Source: CBDDDW01 sp965226805 (GTDB taxonomy: Bacteria; Chloroflexota; Dehalococcoidia; Lucifugimonadales; JAGWBF01). Taken from it: DNA of 64,000 nt. Position 1 is the first letter of the stretch, and each line of letters opens with the position of its first letter. The notes beneath the pieces were generated by a model that saw nothing but the letters and a program-made list of their open reading frames with translations, was not told the DNA's origin and ran no database searches. The stretch is from positions 62,001 to 126,000 of the forward strand of contig CBDDDW010000030.1 of the NCBI GenBank assembly GCA_965226805.1, read 5' to 3'. Positions 54,738 to 63,589 of this stretch are shown in pieces. Made by a program: the position numbers and the translations under genes.

Positions 54738-55763
54738 ATGAAGGTAAGCGAGCTCGGCGAGTTCAAGGTCATAGATCTCCTGATGGAGAAGGTGACCCGG
54801 GAGAGGTCCGGAGACGACAGCGGCTCTCCTTACGGCTTCCACCTGGTAGTGGACGTGGGAGATGATGCGGCCGCGTGGGCTATCGGTCGCGGCACGGAGC
54901 TTTGCACAACGGACACCGCGGTGGAAGGCGTCCACTTCACGCCAGCAACCACGCCCTGGTACGACCTGGGCTGGAAGATAATTGCCGCCAACGCCAGCGA
55001 CATCGCCGCAATGGGGGGTGTCCCACTTTACGCCTTGATCACCCTCGGACTGCCACCGGAAACAGAGGTGGAGTCACTTGAATCCCTGTATGCGGGTATG
55101 GTGGAGCTGGCTAACCGACACGGCGTGGCGATAGTTGGCGGCGACGTCGTGAGGTCCTCGGTATTGTTCGTGACTGTGGTGCTCACTGGAGTCACCGACG
55201 GAGAACCATTGCTACGGTCCGCCGCCGAGTATGGAGACATGATCGCCGTTACAGGATACTTGGGCTCCGCGGCGGGAGGTCTCCGTGTAATGGTTGGGGA
55301 GATTGGTCTGGAAGGAGAATCGGCAGAGCGCCTGAAAGTAGCCCACCGGATGCCCGAGCCGTGCGTGAAACAGGGCCGGACGCTGTCCCGTTCCGGCGTG
55401 AGGGCTGCCATAGACATAAGTGACGGCCTGGTAGACGACCTCTCCAAGCTGTGCCTGGCCAGCGGTGTCTCGGCGGAGCTGGATGTCCGAAATATACCCG
55501 TCCACTCCGCGTTGAGGGACGCATTCCGGGAAGAGTATCTGGATCTGGCACTGAACGGCGGTGAGGACTACGAGCTCCTGTTCACGGCGCCTGAGGCACT
55601 GATGGGCAGCGTCCTGGCTGAGCTCGGATCACCCGCGGCTGTCATCGGCCGGATTGTGAAAGGAGAGTCCGGGGAGGTCGTCATCCTGGACTCGCATACG
55701 GGCAAGATGGTCAAGGCTGTCCAGGGCGGCTGGGACCATTTCGGGTCGAGTCTCCAACCATGA
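54738..55763 (+). CDS. thiL: Thiamine-monophosphate kinase
   Basis: A 341-residue ThiL, which phosphorylates thiamine monophosphate to the pyrophosphate cofactor. Typical blocks are VVDVGDDAAAWAIGRGTELCTTDT, EGVHFTPATTPWYDLGWKIIAAN with SDIAAMGG, VGGDVVRSSVLFVTVVLTG, MIAVTGYLGSAAGGL, and AIDISDGLVDDL then LALNGGEDYELLFT. Fold is PurM-like. It begins a plus-strand run with tsaE and tsaB. Confidence 0.96.
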   Translation: MKVSELGEFKVIDLLMEKVTRERSGDDSGSPYGFHLVVDVGDDAAAWAIGRGTELCTTDTAVEGVHFTPATTPWYDLGWKIIAANASDIAAMGGVPLYALITLGLPPETEVESLESLYAGMVELANRHGVAIVGGDVVRSSVLFVTVVLTGVTDGEPLLRSAAEYGDMIAVTGYLGSAAGGLRVMVGEIGLEGESAERLKVAHRMPEPCVKQGRTLSRSGVRAAIDISDGLVDDLSKLCLASGVSAELDVRNIPVHSALRDAFREEYLDLALNGGEDYELLFTAPEALMGSVLAELGSPAAVIGRIVKGESGEVVILDSHTGKMVKAVQGGWDHFGSSLQP

Positions 55764-55853
55764 CTCAGAGGAATTGGACTGGAATTTGGAAGTCTGGCCT
55801 GGGTTGGCAGAAGCAAAAGCTCGGCTGCAGCGCCCTATTAGAGCGATTGATGA

Positions 55854-56351
55854 ATGCGTAGCTCTCTAAGGATTGTCAGCGACAGCCCTGAATGTACTCA
55901 GGAGATAGGTCGCATGCTGGGCCGGCACGCTCAGGGAGGGGATGTCCTCCTGCTGGCAGGCGAGCTGGGCACCGGCAAGACGTGCCTGACCCAGGGGATC
56001 GTGTGGGGCTTGGGAGTGGAGGGATATGCCAGGAGTCCTACCTTTGTCATCGCTACCCGGTACAAAGGAGGAAGGCTTCTCGTGCATCATATCGACCTTT
56101 ACAGGATAGGGGACCCTTGGGAAGCACTGGACCTGGGCTTGGAGGAGTACTTGTCCGGCGATGACCTATGCGTGGTAGAGTGGGCCGATAGGGCTTCGGA
56201 ACTTTTTGCCGAGCAAGGTCTTTCGATAACCTTGGAGTACGGCGCCGAGGAGACCCAGCGCCTCATAACTATCACGCCAAAGGACGAGACTAGCCTGGCT
56301 CTCTGCGAACTTGTCAAGCAGGATTTGCCACTAGGGATGGAGACAGGGTGA
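55854..56351 (+). CDS. tsaE: tRNA threonylcarbamoyladenosine protein TsaE
   Basis: A 165-residue P-loop ATPase needed for the t6A tRNA modification. Walker A GELGTGKTCLTQGIVWGLGV (about 37-56) and SPTFVIATRY are typical, as are LVHHIDLYRIGDPWEALDLG and DDLCVVEWADRASELF. It lies 90 bp after thiL and 56 bp before tsaB, its functional partner in the TsaBDE complex. Confidence 0.96.
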   Translation: MRSSLRIVSDSPECTQEIGRMLGRHAQGGDVLLLAGELGTGKTCLTQGIVWGLGVEGYARSPTFVIATRYKGGRLLVHHIDLYRIGDPWEALDLGLEEYLSGDDLCVVEWADRASELFAEQGLSITLEYGAEETQRLITITPKDETSLALCELVKQDLPLGMETG

Positions 56352-56404
56352 CAGGCTCTACGGGAATGCGTCAGCCCCCCTGTGGCGCCGGGCCAACGGC
56401 TTAG

Positions 56405-57184
56405 ATGATGCTGCTTGCCATCGATACATCCACCAGGTATGCCGGAGTCGCCCTTTGGAAGGAAGAGCGGCCAGTTTCAACCCGCTGCTGGTATTCTCAG
56501 CGAAACCACACCGCTGAGCTCATGCCCGCGATCGAGTCCATTCTTGCGGCCGCTCGAGCACCGAGCACGCTGTCATCCCGGGATGGGAAGAGGGTCTCGA
56601 TGAACCAGGAGTTGGAGGGTGGTCCCCGCGATACCCCGGAAGCGCTGAAGGCCATCGCGGTGGCTATGGGGCCCGGTGGATTCAGCGCCATCAGAGTCGG
56701 CATTAGTGCCGCGAAGGGGCTGGCGCTGCCTCTGAACATCCCGGTCATTGGGGTGGGCACCCTGGAGATGGAGGCCTATCCCTATGCCGAAACCGGCATG
56801 CCCATCTGCCCCCTGCTGGAGGCGGGGAGGGGAGAGGTGGCCGCCGCTCTGTTCCAGAGGTCCAGAGGCCGCTGGAGAAAGCTGGAAGAGGAGCGGATCT
56901 GTAAGCTGGAGGACCTGGCCGGCTCGATTACGAGACGTACCCTGATCTGTGGTGAGGGCGTCGCTCAGCATGGCGAATATCTAGGGCAGGCCCTGGGGAG
57001 GACCGGAGTCATTATCAGCTCCTACACATCGGCGTCCCGACTGTGGGCGCTGGCCGCGGTGGCGATGGAGCGCCTGGCCCGTGGGCCGGTAGACGCGGTG
57101 GACAGCCTGGGGGTCCTCCAGCCGCTCTACTTGAGGAGCCCCAGCATAGGAGCGCCGAAGAAACCTCAAAGGGTAAGCCGATAG
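56405..57184 (+). CDS. tsaB: tRNA threonylcarbamoyladenosine protein TsaB
   Basis: A 259-residue TsaB of the ASKHA fold. MLLAIDTSTRYAGVALWKEE at the start, NHTAELMPAIESIL, and the AIAVAMGPGGFSAIRVGISA with KGLALPLNIPVIGVGTLE block are diagnostic. A short insert (about 60-80: STLSSRDGKRVSMNQELE) is not usual. It works with TsaE/TsaD; tsaD is not in the window. Two adjacent ATG codons (56405 and 56408) could start it. Confidence 0.95.
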   Translation: MMLLAIDTSTRYAGVALWKEERPVSTRCWYSQRNHTAELMPAIESILAAARAPSTLSSRDGKRVSMNQELEGGPRDTPEALKAIAVAMGPGGFSAIRVGISAAKGLALPLNIPVIGVGTLEMEAYPYAETGMPICPLLEAGRGEVAAALFQRSRGRWRKLEEERICKLEDLAGSITRRTLICGEGVAQHGEYLGQALGRTGVIISSYTSASRLWALAAVAMERLARGPVDAVDSLGVLQPLYLRSPSIGAPKKPQRVSR

Positions 57185-57266
57185 GTAAAGATATATCCTC
57201 GACTAGCCGCCCATGGCCAAATTGAGTTGTGGGGAAAGAGCCATAACTCTCAGGAGAGTGAAGAAG

Positions 57267-57596
57267 ATGCGCAAGTTGCTTCGTATCGAGGCGTTGTTGG
57301 CCCCGTTGGGTGTCCTGTTGCCCCTGCCCTGGTGATGAGTGCTGCCAGGCGCGCTTGGACTTCTGGGAGTGGCCGGGACTGGGCTCGCCATCGCGCCCGC
57401 GTTGCGAGTGCTCAATTACCCATTCTTACTCTTGACTGTGGTAGCTTTAGGGCGTGGATGGTACCTCCAGGTAGCCCACGACGGTGCAACGACCTGGCAG
57501 CGGAGAGCTAAGTGGGTATTGTTGCTGACCACCATCGCTTCCATGGCGTTATGGGGTATGCGATTCGGGGGTGTTCTCGGACCACCGCCGTTCTGA
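57267..57596 (+). CDS. MerT-like small membrane protein with tandem in-frame UGA UGA
   Basis: From an ATG at 57267 with AGGAGA upstream, the frame reads MRKLLRIEALLAPLGVLLPLPW, then TGA TGA (57333-57338), then VLPGALGLLGVAGTGLAIAP and a second and third hydrophobic segment to a stop at 57594-57596. MerT-family mercury transporters have a Cys-Cys pair followed by VxPxxLxxLGxxG at exactly this place; here the pair corresponds to the two TGA codons. Read-through would give 109 residues with three membrane helices. Possibilities are a selenoprotein with Sec-Sec, a decayed gene, or a product starting at GTG 57339 that lacks the motif. No clear bacterial SECIS was confirmed. It lies between tsaB and ndk. 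Confidence 0.6.
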
Positions 57597-57687
57597 TTGT
57601 AGGACCGTTGATTCCAGAGGCCCAGGCCCATGGCAGGGTGACAAGCATTAGAGAAAAAGTCCGTTAGCGCAAGGAGTAGTAACAACG

Positions 57688-58140
57688 ATGGAGCGTACGC
57701 TTGTACTGATTAAGCCCGACGCTATTCAGCGGGGACTGGCCGGGGAGCTGATTTCCCGGCTGGAGTCCCGAGGGCTAAAAATGGTAGCCGTCAAGATGCT
57801 TCAGATGGACGAAGAAATGGCCGGCCGCCACTACGAGGCCCACGTGGACCAGCCTTTCTTCAAGGGCCTGGTACAGTTCGTTACCTCGGGACCCCTGATC
57901 GCTATGGTCCTGGAAGGCAAAAAAGCGATCGCGGTAACCCGGAACACGATGGGCGCCACCGACCCGGTCGAATCTTCTCCAGGGACGATTCGGGGCGACC
58001 TGGCAGTTGAGATAGGAAGAAATCTCGTCCACGGGTCCGATTCACTGGAAAATGCCCAAAGAGAGATTAGCCTATTCTTCGCGCCAGGAGAGATACTGGA
58101 CTACTCGAGGGCAGTGGAGCCGTGGATTACAGAATCCTGA
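57688..58140 (+). CDS. ndk: Nucleoside diphosphate kinase
   Basis: A 150-residue NDK that balances nucleoside triphosphate pools. The start ERTLVLIKPDAIQRGLAGEL, the NTMGATDPVESSPGTIRGD segment and the active-site His in NLVHGSDSLENAQREISLFF are all canonical. An AGGAG ribosome-binding site precedes the ATG. It converges with rsfS, the two coding ends overlapping by 14 bp. Confidence 0.97.
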   Translation: MERTLVLIKPDAIQRGLAGELISRLESRGLKMVAVKMLQMDEEMAGRHYEAHVDQPFFKGLVQFVTSGPLIAMVLEGKKAIAVTRNTMGATDPVESSPGTIRGDLAVEIGRNLVHGSDSLENAQREISLFFAPGEILDYSRAVEPWITES

Positions 58141-58519
58141 CCACCTGGGCAGCCCCAGACCATAGCTCGTCCAGCTGGTAATATGACCGCTCTTCGACCC
58201 CGAACAGGTGTATTATCACGTCGCTGTAGTCCAGGAGCATCCACCCCGACTCAGCGGTGCCCTCTTTGTGGTGGAGGGACGCTCCCGAGTCTTTAAGGAA
58301 TTTGGCTATGTCTTCCTGGAGAGATTGCAGTTGGCGGCGGTTCTCGGCGCTGAGAATGACAAAGTAGTCGGCGAACCCGGTTAGCTGACGTATGTCCAGC
58401 ATGACAATGTCTTCCGCTTGCTTCTCCGAAGCTAGTTCTACGGCTGTACGTGCAAGCTCACCAGGGTCCAGAAGACTTTCCTTTTTTGTGTTGGTGGTAG
58501 TCCGTTGGGCGTCGCCCAT
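58127..58519 (-). CDS. rsfS: Ribosomal silencing factor RsfS
   Basis: A 130-residue RsfS (Iojap-like), which binds ribosomal protein L14 and blocks subunit joining in stationary phase. IVMLDIRQLTGFADYFVILSA and AESGWMLLDYSDVIIHLFGV are the family landmarks; the end YYQLDELWSGA is typical. Its 3' end overlaps that of ndk on the opposite strand. Confidence 0.96.
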   Translation of the reverse strand: MGDAQRTTTNTKKESLLDPGELARTAVELASEKQAEDIVMLDIRQLTGFADYFVILSAENRRQLQSLQEDIAKFLKDSGASLHHKEGTAESGWMLLDYSDVIIHLFGVEERSYYQLDELWSGAAQVVRIL

Positions 58520-58553
58520 TACCTCGGATTATAGTCCGCAGGCAGGGTTACGG

Positions 58554-59969
58554 TCAACGTATCAGCCTGGATAGACCCCGGATGACACGCCCGGACCTGC
58601 CGGTCATCAGCTGCTCCACTCGTATGTGGGCCGCGGCCTGCATGCTGGCTGTGGAATAGGTAGGATAGACGTGGATAGTGTTGGCCAGATCACCTACCTT
58701 CATGCCGCGATCGAGGGCGATTGTCCACTCGTGGATCATCTCGCCCGCCCTCGCTGCGACGATTGTTACCCCAAGGAGGGTACCGTCTCTTTTGTGAACG
58801 ATTTTGAGAAAACCGTCGGTGTCCCCCTCTGAGCGTGCCCGGTCTACCTGGGCCATCGGCCAGTCGCAGGTCATCACCGACTCTCCGAACCTCTCCCGCG
58901 CCTGAGCCTTGGTCAGTCCTACATGGGCCACTTCCGGGTCGGTAAAGGTGGTCCATGGCACCCTTTCGGTGACGGCCTTCTTCGATCCGGGCAGAAAGGC
59001 GTTTCGAACAGCCATGAAACCCTGCCATCCGGCGTAGTGGGTAAACTGATAGCCTCCGGCACAGTCGCCGGCGGCATAGATGTGCGCCTGGCTGGTGCGT
59101 AATCGCTCGTCCACTTGAACTCCCCCGTCGTCGTATCTGACCCCGGCGCTGTCCAGGTCCAGGCCGTTGACGTTGGGGCGGCGACCCACGGCGACCAGGA
59201 GAGCGTCGGTTACCACCTCGTCGCCGGAGGCGACAACGTGGATACCGTCTCCGTCGCGCCAGGCCCGTTCCAGCTCGGCGTTGAACCTTATATCGATACC
59301 TTCGTCGGCGAACCTGGACGCCATCACCAGAGATGCCTCCTCGTCGTCACGGGGCAGGATCCGATCGGTGGCTTCCATCAGAGTCACCGCCGAGCCGAGC
59401 CGCCGGAACGCCTGCGCCATCTCGCATCCGATGGGCCCCGCACCAAGGACCACCAAGTGCCGTGGAAGGACGTCCAGGTCCCAGACGCTCTCATAGGTGA
59501 GGCAGCCTACGCTCTCCAAGCCCTCCACCGGGGGAAGGAAAGGGTGGGCACCTGTGGCGATGAGTATCCGCCGTGCCGACAGGACGTCTTCACCTGCGGA
59601 TATGGTATGTGAGTCGAGGAAGCGGGCGGCGGATGTGAACACGTCGATGCCGTCGGCCCGCAATGCCTCTGGGGACTCCTGCTCATAAACGTCGGATACG
59701 ACTGCCCGAACGTGGGCCATCACGCTACTGAGGTCAACGACCGGCTCGACGGACTCCAGGCCGTGGCGAGATGCCGTGCGCATCTGGTGGGCTACACGGG
59801 CCGCCTTGAGCAGGGTCTTGCTGGGCACGCAACCCGTCCAGGTACAGTCCCCTCCGGTGCGGTTACTCTCGACCAGGGCCACTCGGCTTCCCAGCTGGAC
59901 CGCAAACCCGGCGGATGTTAGACCCGCGGAGCCTCCGCCTATTATTACCAGGTCGTATGAGTGCTTCAA
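58554..59969 (-). CDS. Class I pyridine nucleotide-disulfide oxidoreductase (MerA/Lpd-like)
   Basis: A 471-residue FAD/NAD(P) flavoprotein. FAD site YDLVIIGGGSAGLTSAGFAV, redox disulfide GGDCTWTGCVPSKTLL (two Cys four residues apart, about 41-46), NAD site LVVLGAGPIGCEMAQAFRRL and the C-terminal HVYPTYS with the active-site His are present. It resembles mercuric reductase-type enzymes but lacks the N-terminal HMA domain and the C-terminal Cys pair that define true MerA, so a general disulfide or dihydrolipoyl reductase role is more likely. It is near, but not linked to, the MerT-like gene. Confidence 0.88.
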   Translation of the reverse strand: MKHSYDLVIIGGGSAGLTSAGFAVQLGSRVALVESNRTGGDCTWTGCVPSKTLLKAARVAHQMRTASRHGLESVEPVVDLSSVMAHVRAVVSDVYEQESPEALRADGIDVFTSAARFLDSHTISAGEDVLSARRILIATGAHPFLPPVEGLESVGCLTYESVWDLDVLPRHLVVLGAGPIGCEMAQAFRRLGSAVTLMEATDRILPRDDEEASLVMASRFADEGIDIRFNAELERAWRDGDGIHVVASGDEVVTDALLVAVGRRPNVNGLDLDSAGVRYDDGGVQVDERLRTSQAHIYAAGDCAGGYQFTHYAGWQGFMAVRNAFLPGSKKAVTERVPWTTFTDPEVAHVGLTKAQARERFGESVMTCDWPMAQVDRARSEGDTDGFLKIVHKRDGTLLGVTIVAARAGEMIHEWTIALDRGMKVGDLANTIHVYPTYSTASMQAAAHIRVEQLMTGRSGRVIRGLSRLIR

Positions 59970-60155
59970 CCGTCCTCACTGCGGGTCGCGGGTTCACTAG
60001 GCGGCTGGACCTCGGCCGCTCTCAGCGGCGAATGTAGGTGTGCTGGCTTCTCACAAAGATACATCATATCCTTTGCCGGCTGTGGGGTTCACGGGTGCGA
60101 CCTCCCAGAGGCGAAGAGATTTCGGAATTCACGAGACCCTACAGTTATATGATGA

Positions 60156-62036
60156 TCAAGATGGCTGGTTCGGTGCGTCTTGTTTGACCCGATTCTCCTC
60201 AGCCGCCCGGGATTCGGCCTTGCCAAGCATGACAGCCGTATTGATAAAGGCCATGTGGGAGAAGGCCTGGGGGAAATTCCCCAGCATCTCTTCGGTCTCG
60301 CCGTCGATCTCCTCGCTGAAAAGGCCGAGGTCGTTGGCGCAGCGCTGGAGTTTTTCGAAGAGCGCCCGGGCCCTGCTTATCTGTCCCAGGGCAATGAGGT
60401 CGTCGGCCAACCAGAAAGTGCAGATGGTGAACGCACCTTCGGCGCCGCCCAGGCCGTCGTCATAGTCCTTGTAGCGGTACAGGTATCCAGCCGGAGACGT
60501 GAGCTCCCGTTCGATTGCCTCAATGGTAGACCTCATGCGTGGGTCGTCGGCCCGGATGAAGCCCAGCAGCGGGAGCATCAGGTTGGCGGCATCCAGCGAT
60601 TTGCTGCGGTAGGCCTGCATGAAAGCTCCGTACTCGGCGTCGTAGCCATTGGCTAGCACGTCCTCCTTGATCTCGGCCCGTACCCTGCGCCACTTCTCCA
60701 CATCTCCCGGAAGGTTAAGGGCCCGAGCCGCTTTGATCGCCCTGTCCATGGCGACCCAGCACCAGACTTTGGAGAACACAAAGTGCTGGCGTCCGCTGCG
60801 TGTCTCCCAGATGCCCTCGTCCGGCTCCCGCCAGTGGTGAGTGACGAACTCCACTACCCGCCGCAGGTACTCCCAATACTGGGGGTCCATCTCGCCGACG
60901 AACTTCCGGTACAGGTGGGCGGAATCCAACACTTCGCCATAGATATCCAGCTGGAACTGGGAATACGCGCCGTTGCCCACGCGGACAGGGCGGGACCTTC
61001 GGTAGCCCTCCACTTCTGGGAGCTCTACTTCAGTCAGCCTCCTATCTCCGACAAGGCTGTACATCACCTGAAGGTCTCTCGCCCGTCCCAGGGTGCTCCA
61101 TTCGAGCCAACCCTTGAAGGCCCGCGCCTCAGCCGTGTAGCCCAGTATTGAGAGAGCGTACATGGCGAAGGACGCGTCCCGAATCCAGGTAAAGCGGTAG
61201 TCCCAGTTCCGACCGCCACCAATTGTTTCAGGAAGTGATGTCGTAGCCGCCGCTACGAGCCCTCCCGACGGCGTGTATGTTAGCGCCTTTAGAGTGAGCG
61301 CGCTCCGAAGCACGTCTTCGCGGTAGACCCCCTCATAGGTGCAGATCGCCGACCAGTCCTGCCAGAAACGCACCGTGTCTTCCAGCTGTGATTCGATGGT
61401 ACTGTCGTTAAGTGGCTCTGCGGCATGAGAGAAACGCGACTGATAAGTTATCGCCGCGTACAGCTTCTGTCCCTCTCTGAGCAGCCCCTCCGACTCAAAG
61501 CCGTCATAGGCAGCTTTGAGCGGAGCTGAGCAGTAAACGGTCAACCCGTCGGCTCCGCCGTGGGCAAAGCCTGTATGAGGGCCGTCCACAGAGGCGTGGG
61601 GGACGATGGTGCCGTAGTCGAATCCAGGGTGGCACTCCATCTTGAAGTCGATGTGGCCACCGGTACATCTAAGGATTCGGGCCACCTGCTGCGTCGGGCC
61701 GGACTCTATCGGCTCCTCCGGGTGGCAGTCAGAGTGGGTGGGCATGAAGTCCGTCAGTACGGCTACCCCGGTGTCGGTATGGAAGGTAGTCTCCAGGACG
61801 TTGGTGCCGGGGATGTAGTGCCGCTCAATGGAGCGGACCCCCAGAGGCGAGATCTGGAAATACCCGCCCTTCACGGAGTCGAGGATGCGGCTGAAGACCG
61901 CAGCGCTGTCGAATCGCGGTAAGCAGCACCAGTCGATGGACCCGTCCAGCGCTACAAGAGCCGCCGAGTGGCAGTTGCCGATGAGCCCATAGTCGCTGAT
62001 GGGCCTGTACTCGCCTTTCGCCCTTCTAGGACTCAT
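60156..62036 (-). CDS. Glycoside hydrolase family 15 protein
   Basis: A 626-residue GH15 enzyme (glucoamylase/trehalase type). The N-terminal beta-sandwich domain starts YRPISDYGLIGNCHSAALVA with LDGSIDWCCLPRFDSAAVF. The (alpha/alpha)6 domain has IGGGRNWDYRFTWIRDASFA and the general-acid region EPDEGIWETRSGRQHFVFSK. ATG 62036 is chosen since the frame to 62108 adds unconserved residues. Its place after zwf and gnd suggests that it frees glucose (from trehalose or maltodextrin) for oxidation by the pentose phosphate route; the substrate is not provable here. Confidence 0.93.
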   Translation of the reverse strand: MSPRRAKGEYRPISDYGLIGNCHSAALVALDGSIDWCCLPRFDSAAVFSRILDSVKGGYFQISPLGVRSIERHYIPGTNVLETTFHTDTGVAVLTDFMPTHSDCHPEEPIESGPTQQVARILRCTGGHIDFKMECHPGFDYGTIVPHASVDGPHTGFAHGGADGLTVYCSAPLKAAYDGFESEGLLREGQKLYAAITYQSRFSHAAEPLNDSTIESQLEDTVRFWQDWSAICTYEGVYREDVLRSALTLKALTYTPSGGLVAAATTSLPETIGGGRNWDYRFTWIRDASFAMYALSILGYTAEARAFKGWLEWSTLGRARDLQVMYSLVGDRRLTEVELPEVEGYRRSRPVRVGNGAYSQFQLDIYGEVLDSAHLYRKFVGEMDPQYWEYLRRVVEFVTHHWREPDEGIWETRSGRQHFVFSKVWCWVAMDRAIKAARALNLPGDVEKWRRVRAEIKEDVLANGYDAEYGAFMQAYRSKSLDAANLMLPLLGFIRADDPRMRSTIEAIERELTSPAGYLYRYKDYDDGLGGAEGAFTICTFWLADDLIALGQISRARALFEKLQRCANDLGLFSEEIDGETEEMLGNFPQAFSHMAFINTAVMLGKAESRAAEENRVKQDAPNQPS

Positions 62037-62104
62037 TCGATGACCCGTGCATGACGGCCCGGATATTCGCAAGACGACCCTGAGCCGAGTGGCAAATACT
62101 CGGG

Positions 62105-63589
62105 TCACTCATCGTTTTCCCCTTGCCCGCTGGGGGCTTGCATCCACTCCCGCCCGTCGCGGGCAAGAAATGCGTCGCTCGCCCTGGGGCCCCAGGAACC
62201 GCGCTGGTATACGTGCAAAGGGGACACTTCCGGGTTCTCCCAGGCCCGCAGCAGCGGGTCAACTATTCGCCATGCTTCCTCGATATGGTCGCTGCGGAGA
62301 AAGAGGCTCGCATCGCCTTCCAAGGCGTCCTGAAGCAGACGTTCGTATGCCTCGGGGATAACCTGGCCCTCGAAGGCTGACTCATAATGGAACTCCATGT
62401 CCACCGACCTGCGGTCCATCCCCTGGTCCGGAATCTTTGCCTCGAACCTCAGGTGTACTCCTTCGTCGGGCTGGAGTCGCATCGCCAACAGGTTGGACCT
62501 GAAGTGCTGGTCTGAGCCGGCGGAGAACATCAAGTGAGGCGGGTACCGAAATTGGATCACGATCTCTGATACCTTTTCCGCCATCGCTTTGCCCGAGCGC
62601 AGGTAAAACGGTACCCCCTGCCACCGCCAGTTATCGACGTATAATCTCAAGGCCGCGAAGGTTGGCGTGATTGACTCTGGCGGCACACCCGTTTCGCTGC
62701 GATATCCCATGTACTGGCCCCGCAAGGCATTTTCGACTTCCTCGCCAGGGGCCCACCTGCGAATCGCCTTGAGCACCTCCACCTTCTTGTCACGCAAGAA
62801 CTCCGCGTCCATCGCGATCGGGGGCTCCATGGCAACCATGGTAAGCAGCTGGAGCAGGTGGTTCTGTACCATGTCGCGCACCACCCCGGACTGGTCGTAG
62901 TAGCCCGCCCTGTCGCCCACCGCCACCTGCTCCGCAACGGTTATCTGCACGTTGTCCACGTAATTGCGGTTCCACAAGGGCTCGAAGATCACGTTAGCGA
63001 AGCGGAAGACCAGCAGGTTTTGGACCGTTTCCTTTCCCAGGTAGTGGTCTATATGGTATACCTGGGACTCATCGAAGACCGCATGGACGACCAGGTTCAG
63101 CGCCTGGGCCGACTGGAAGTCGCTTCCGAAGGGCTTCTCGATCACCACCCGACGCCATCCCGTGTCTTCAGCCGCCAGGCCTGAGGCGCCCAGGTTCTGG
63201 ACCGCGGATCCGTACAGCTGGGGCGCGATGGATAGATAGAACAGCCGGTTGGCGGGCCTATAATCCCCTTCCAGCTCTCTCAGACGCTCCCCGAGGCGGG
63301 CGAGGTCCTCCGGCTCGCTCGCGCTCCCCCTGACGTAGAAGAGGTTCTTGGCGAAGGCGTCCCATTCTTCGCGGCGCACATTCAGCTCGCCGAACCCCTG
63401 CACTCCCTTCCATGAATACTCCCGAAACTGCTCGTCCGAGTGCTCGGAACGGGCGTATCCCACCACATTCAGCCTGTCCGGAAGGCGCCCTTTGCACTGA
63501 AGATTGAACAGGGCCGGAAGGAGCTTTCGCTGGGTCAGGTCCCCCGTGGCGCCCATAATCAGGATGGTGGTTGTGTCCTCCGCCGTCAC
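62105..63589 (-). CDS. zwf: Glucose-6-phosphate 1-dehydrogenase
   Basis: A 494-residue G6PDH of normal length. NADP-binding ILIMGATGDLTQRKLLPALF (about 8-27), substrate motif HIDHYLGKETVQNLLVFRFA (about 190) and RVVIEKPFGSDFQSAQALN are canonical, as is DNVQITVAEQVAVGDRAGYYD. The GTG at 63589 is the start: its G is the last base of the gnd stop codon, an overlap that indicates coupled translation. An in-frame ATG at 63838 would reach far into gnd and is rejected. Confidence 0.96.
   Translation of the reverse strand: MTAEDTTTILIMGATGDLTQRKLLPALFNLQCKGRLPDRLNVVGYARSEHSDEQFREYSWKGVQGFGELNVRREEWDAFAKNLFYVRGSASEPEDLARLGERLRELEGDYRPANRLFYLSIAPQLYGSAVQNLGASGLAAEDTGWRRVVIEKPFGSDFQSAQALNLVVHAVFDESQVYHIDHYLGKETVQNLLVFRFANVIFEPLWNRNYVDNVQITVAEQVAVGDRAGYYDQSGVVRDMVQNHLLQLLTMVAMEPPIAMDAEFLRDKKVEVLKAIRRWAPGEEVENALRGQYMGYRSETGVPPESITPTFAALRLYVDNWRWQGVPFYLRSGKAMAEKVSEIVIQFRYPPHLMFSAGSDQHFRSNLLAMRLQPDEGVHLRFEAKIPDQGMDRRSVDMEFHYESAFEGQVIPEAYERLLQDALEGDASLFLRSDHIEEAWRIVDPLLRAWENPEVSPLHVYQRGSWGPRASDAFLARDGREWMQAPSGQGENDE

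Noticed and set aside
58554..59969. Flavoprotein as true mercuric reductase (merA) linked to the MerT-like gene
   Set aside because: It lacks the HMA domain and the C-terminal Cys pair of MerA, lies on the other strand and is separated by ndk and rsfS.
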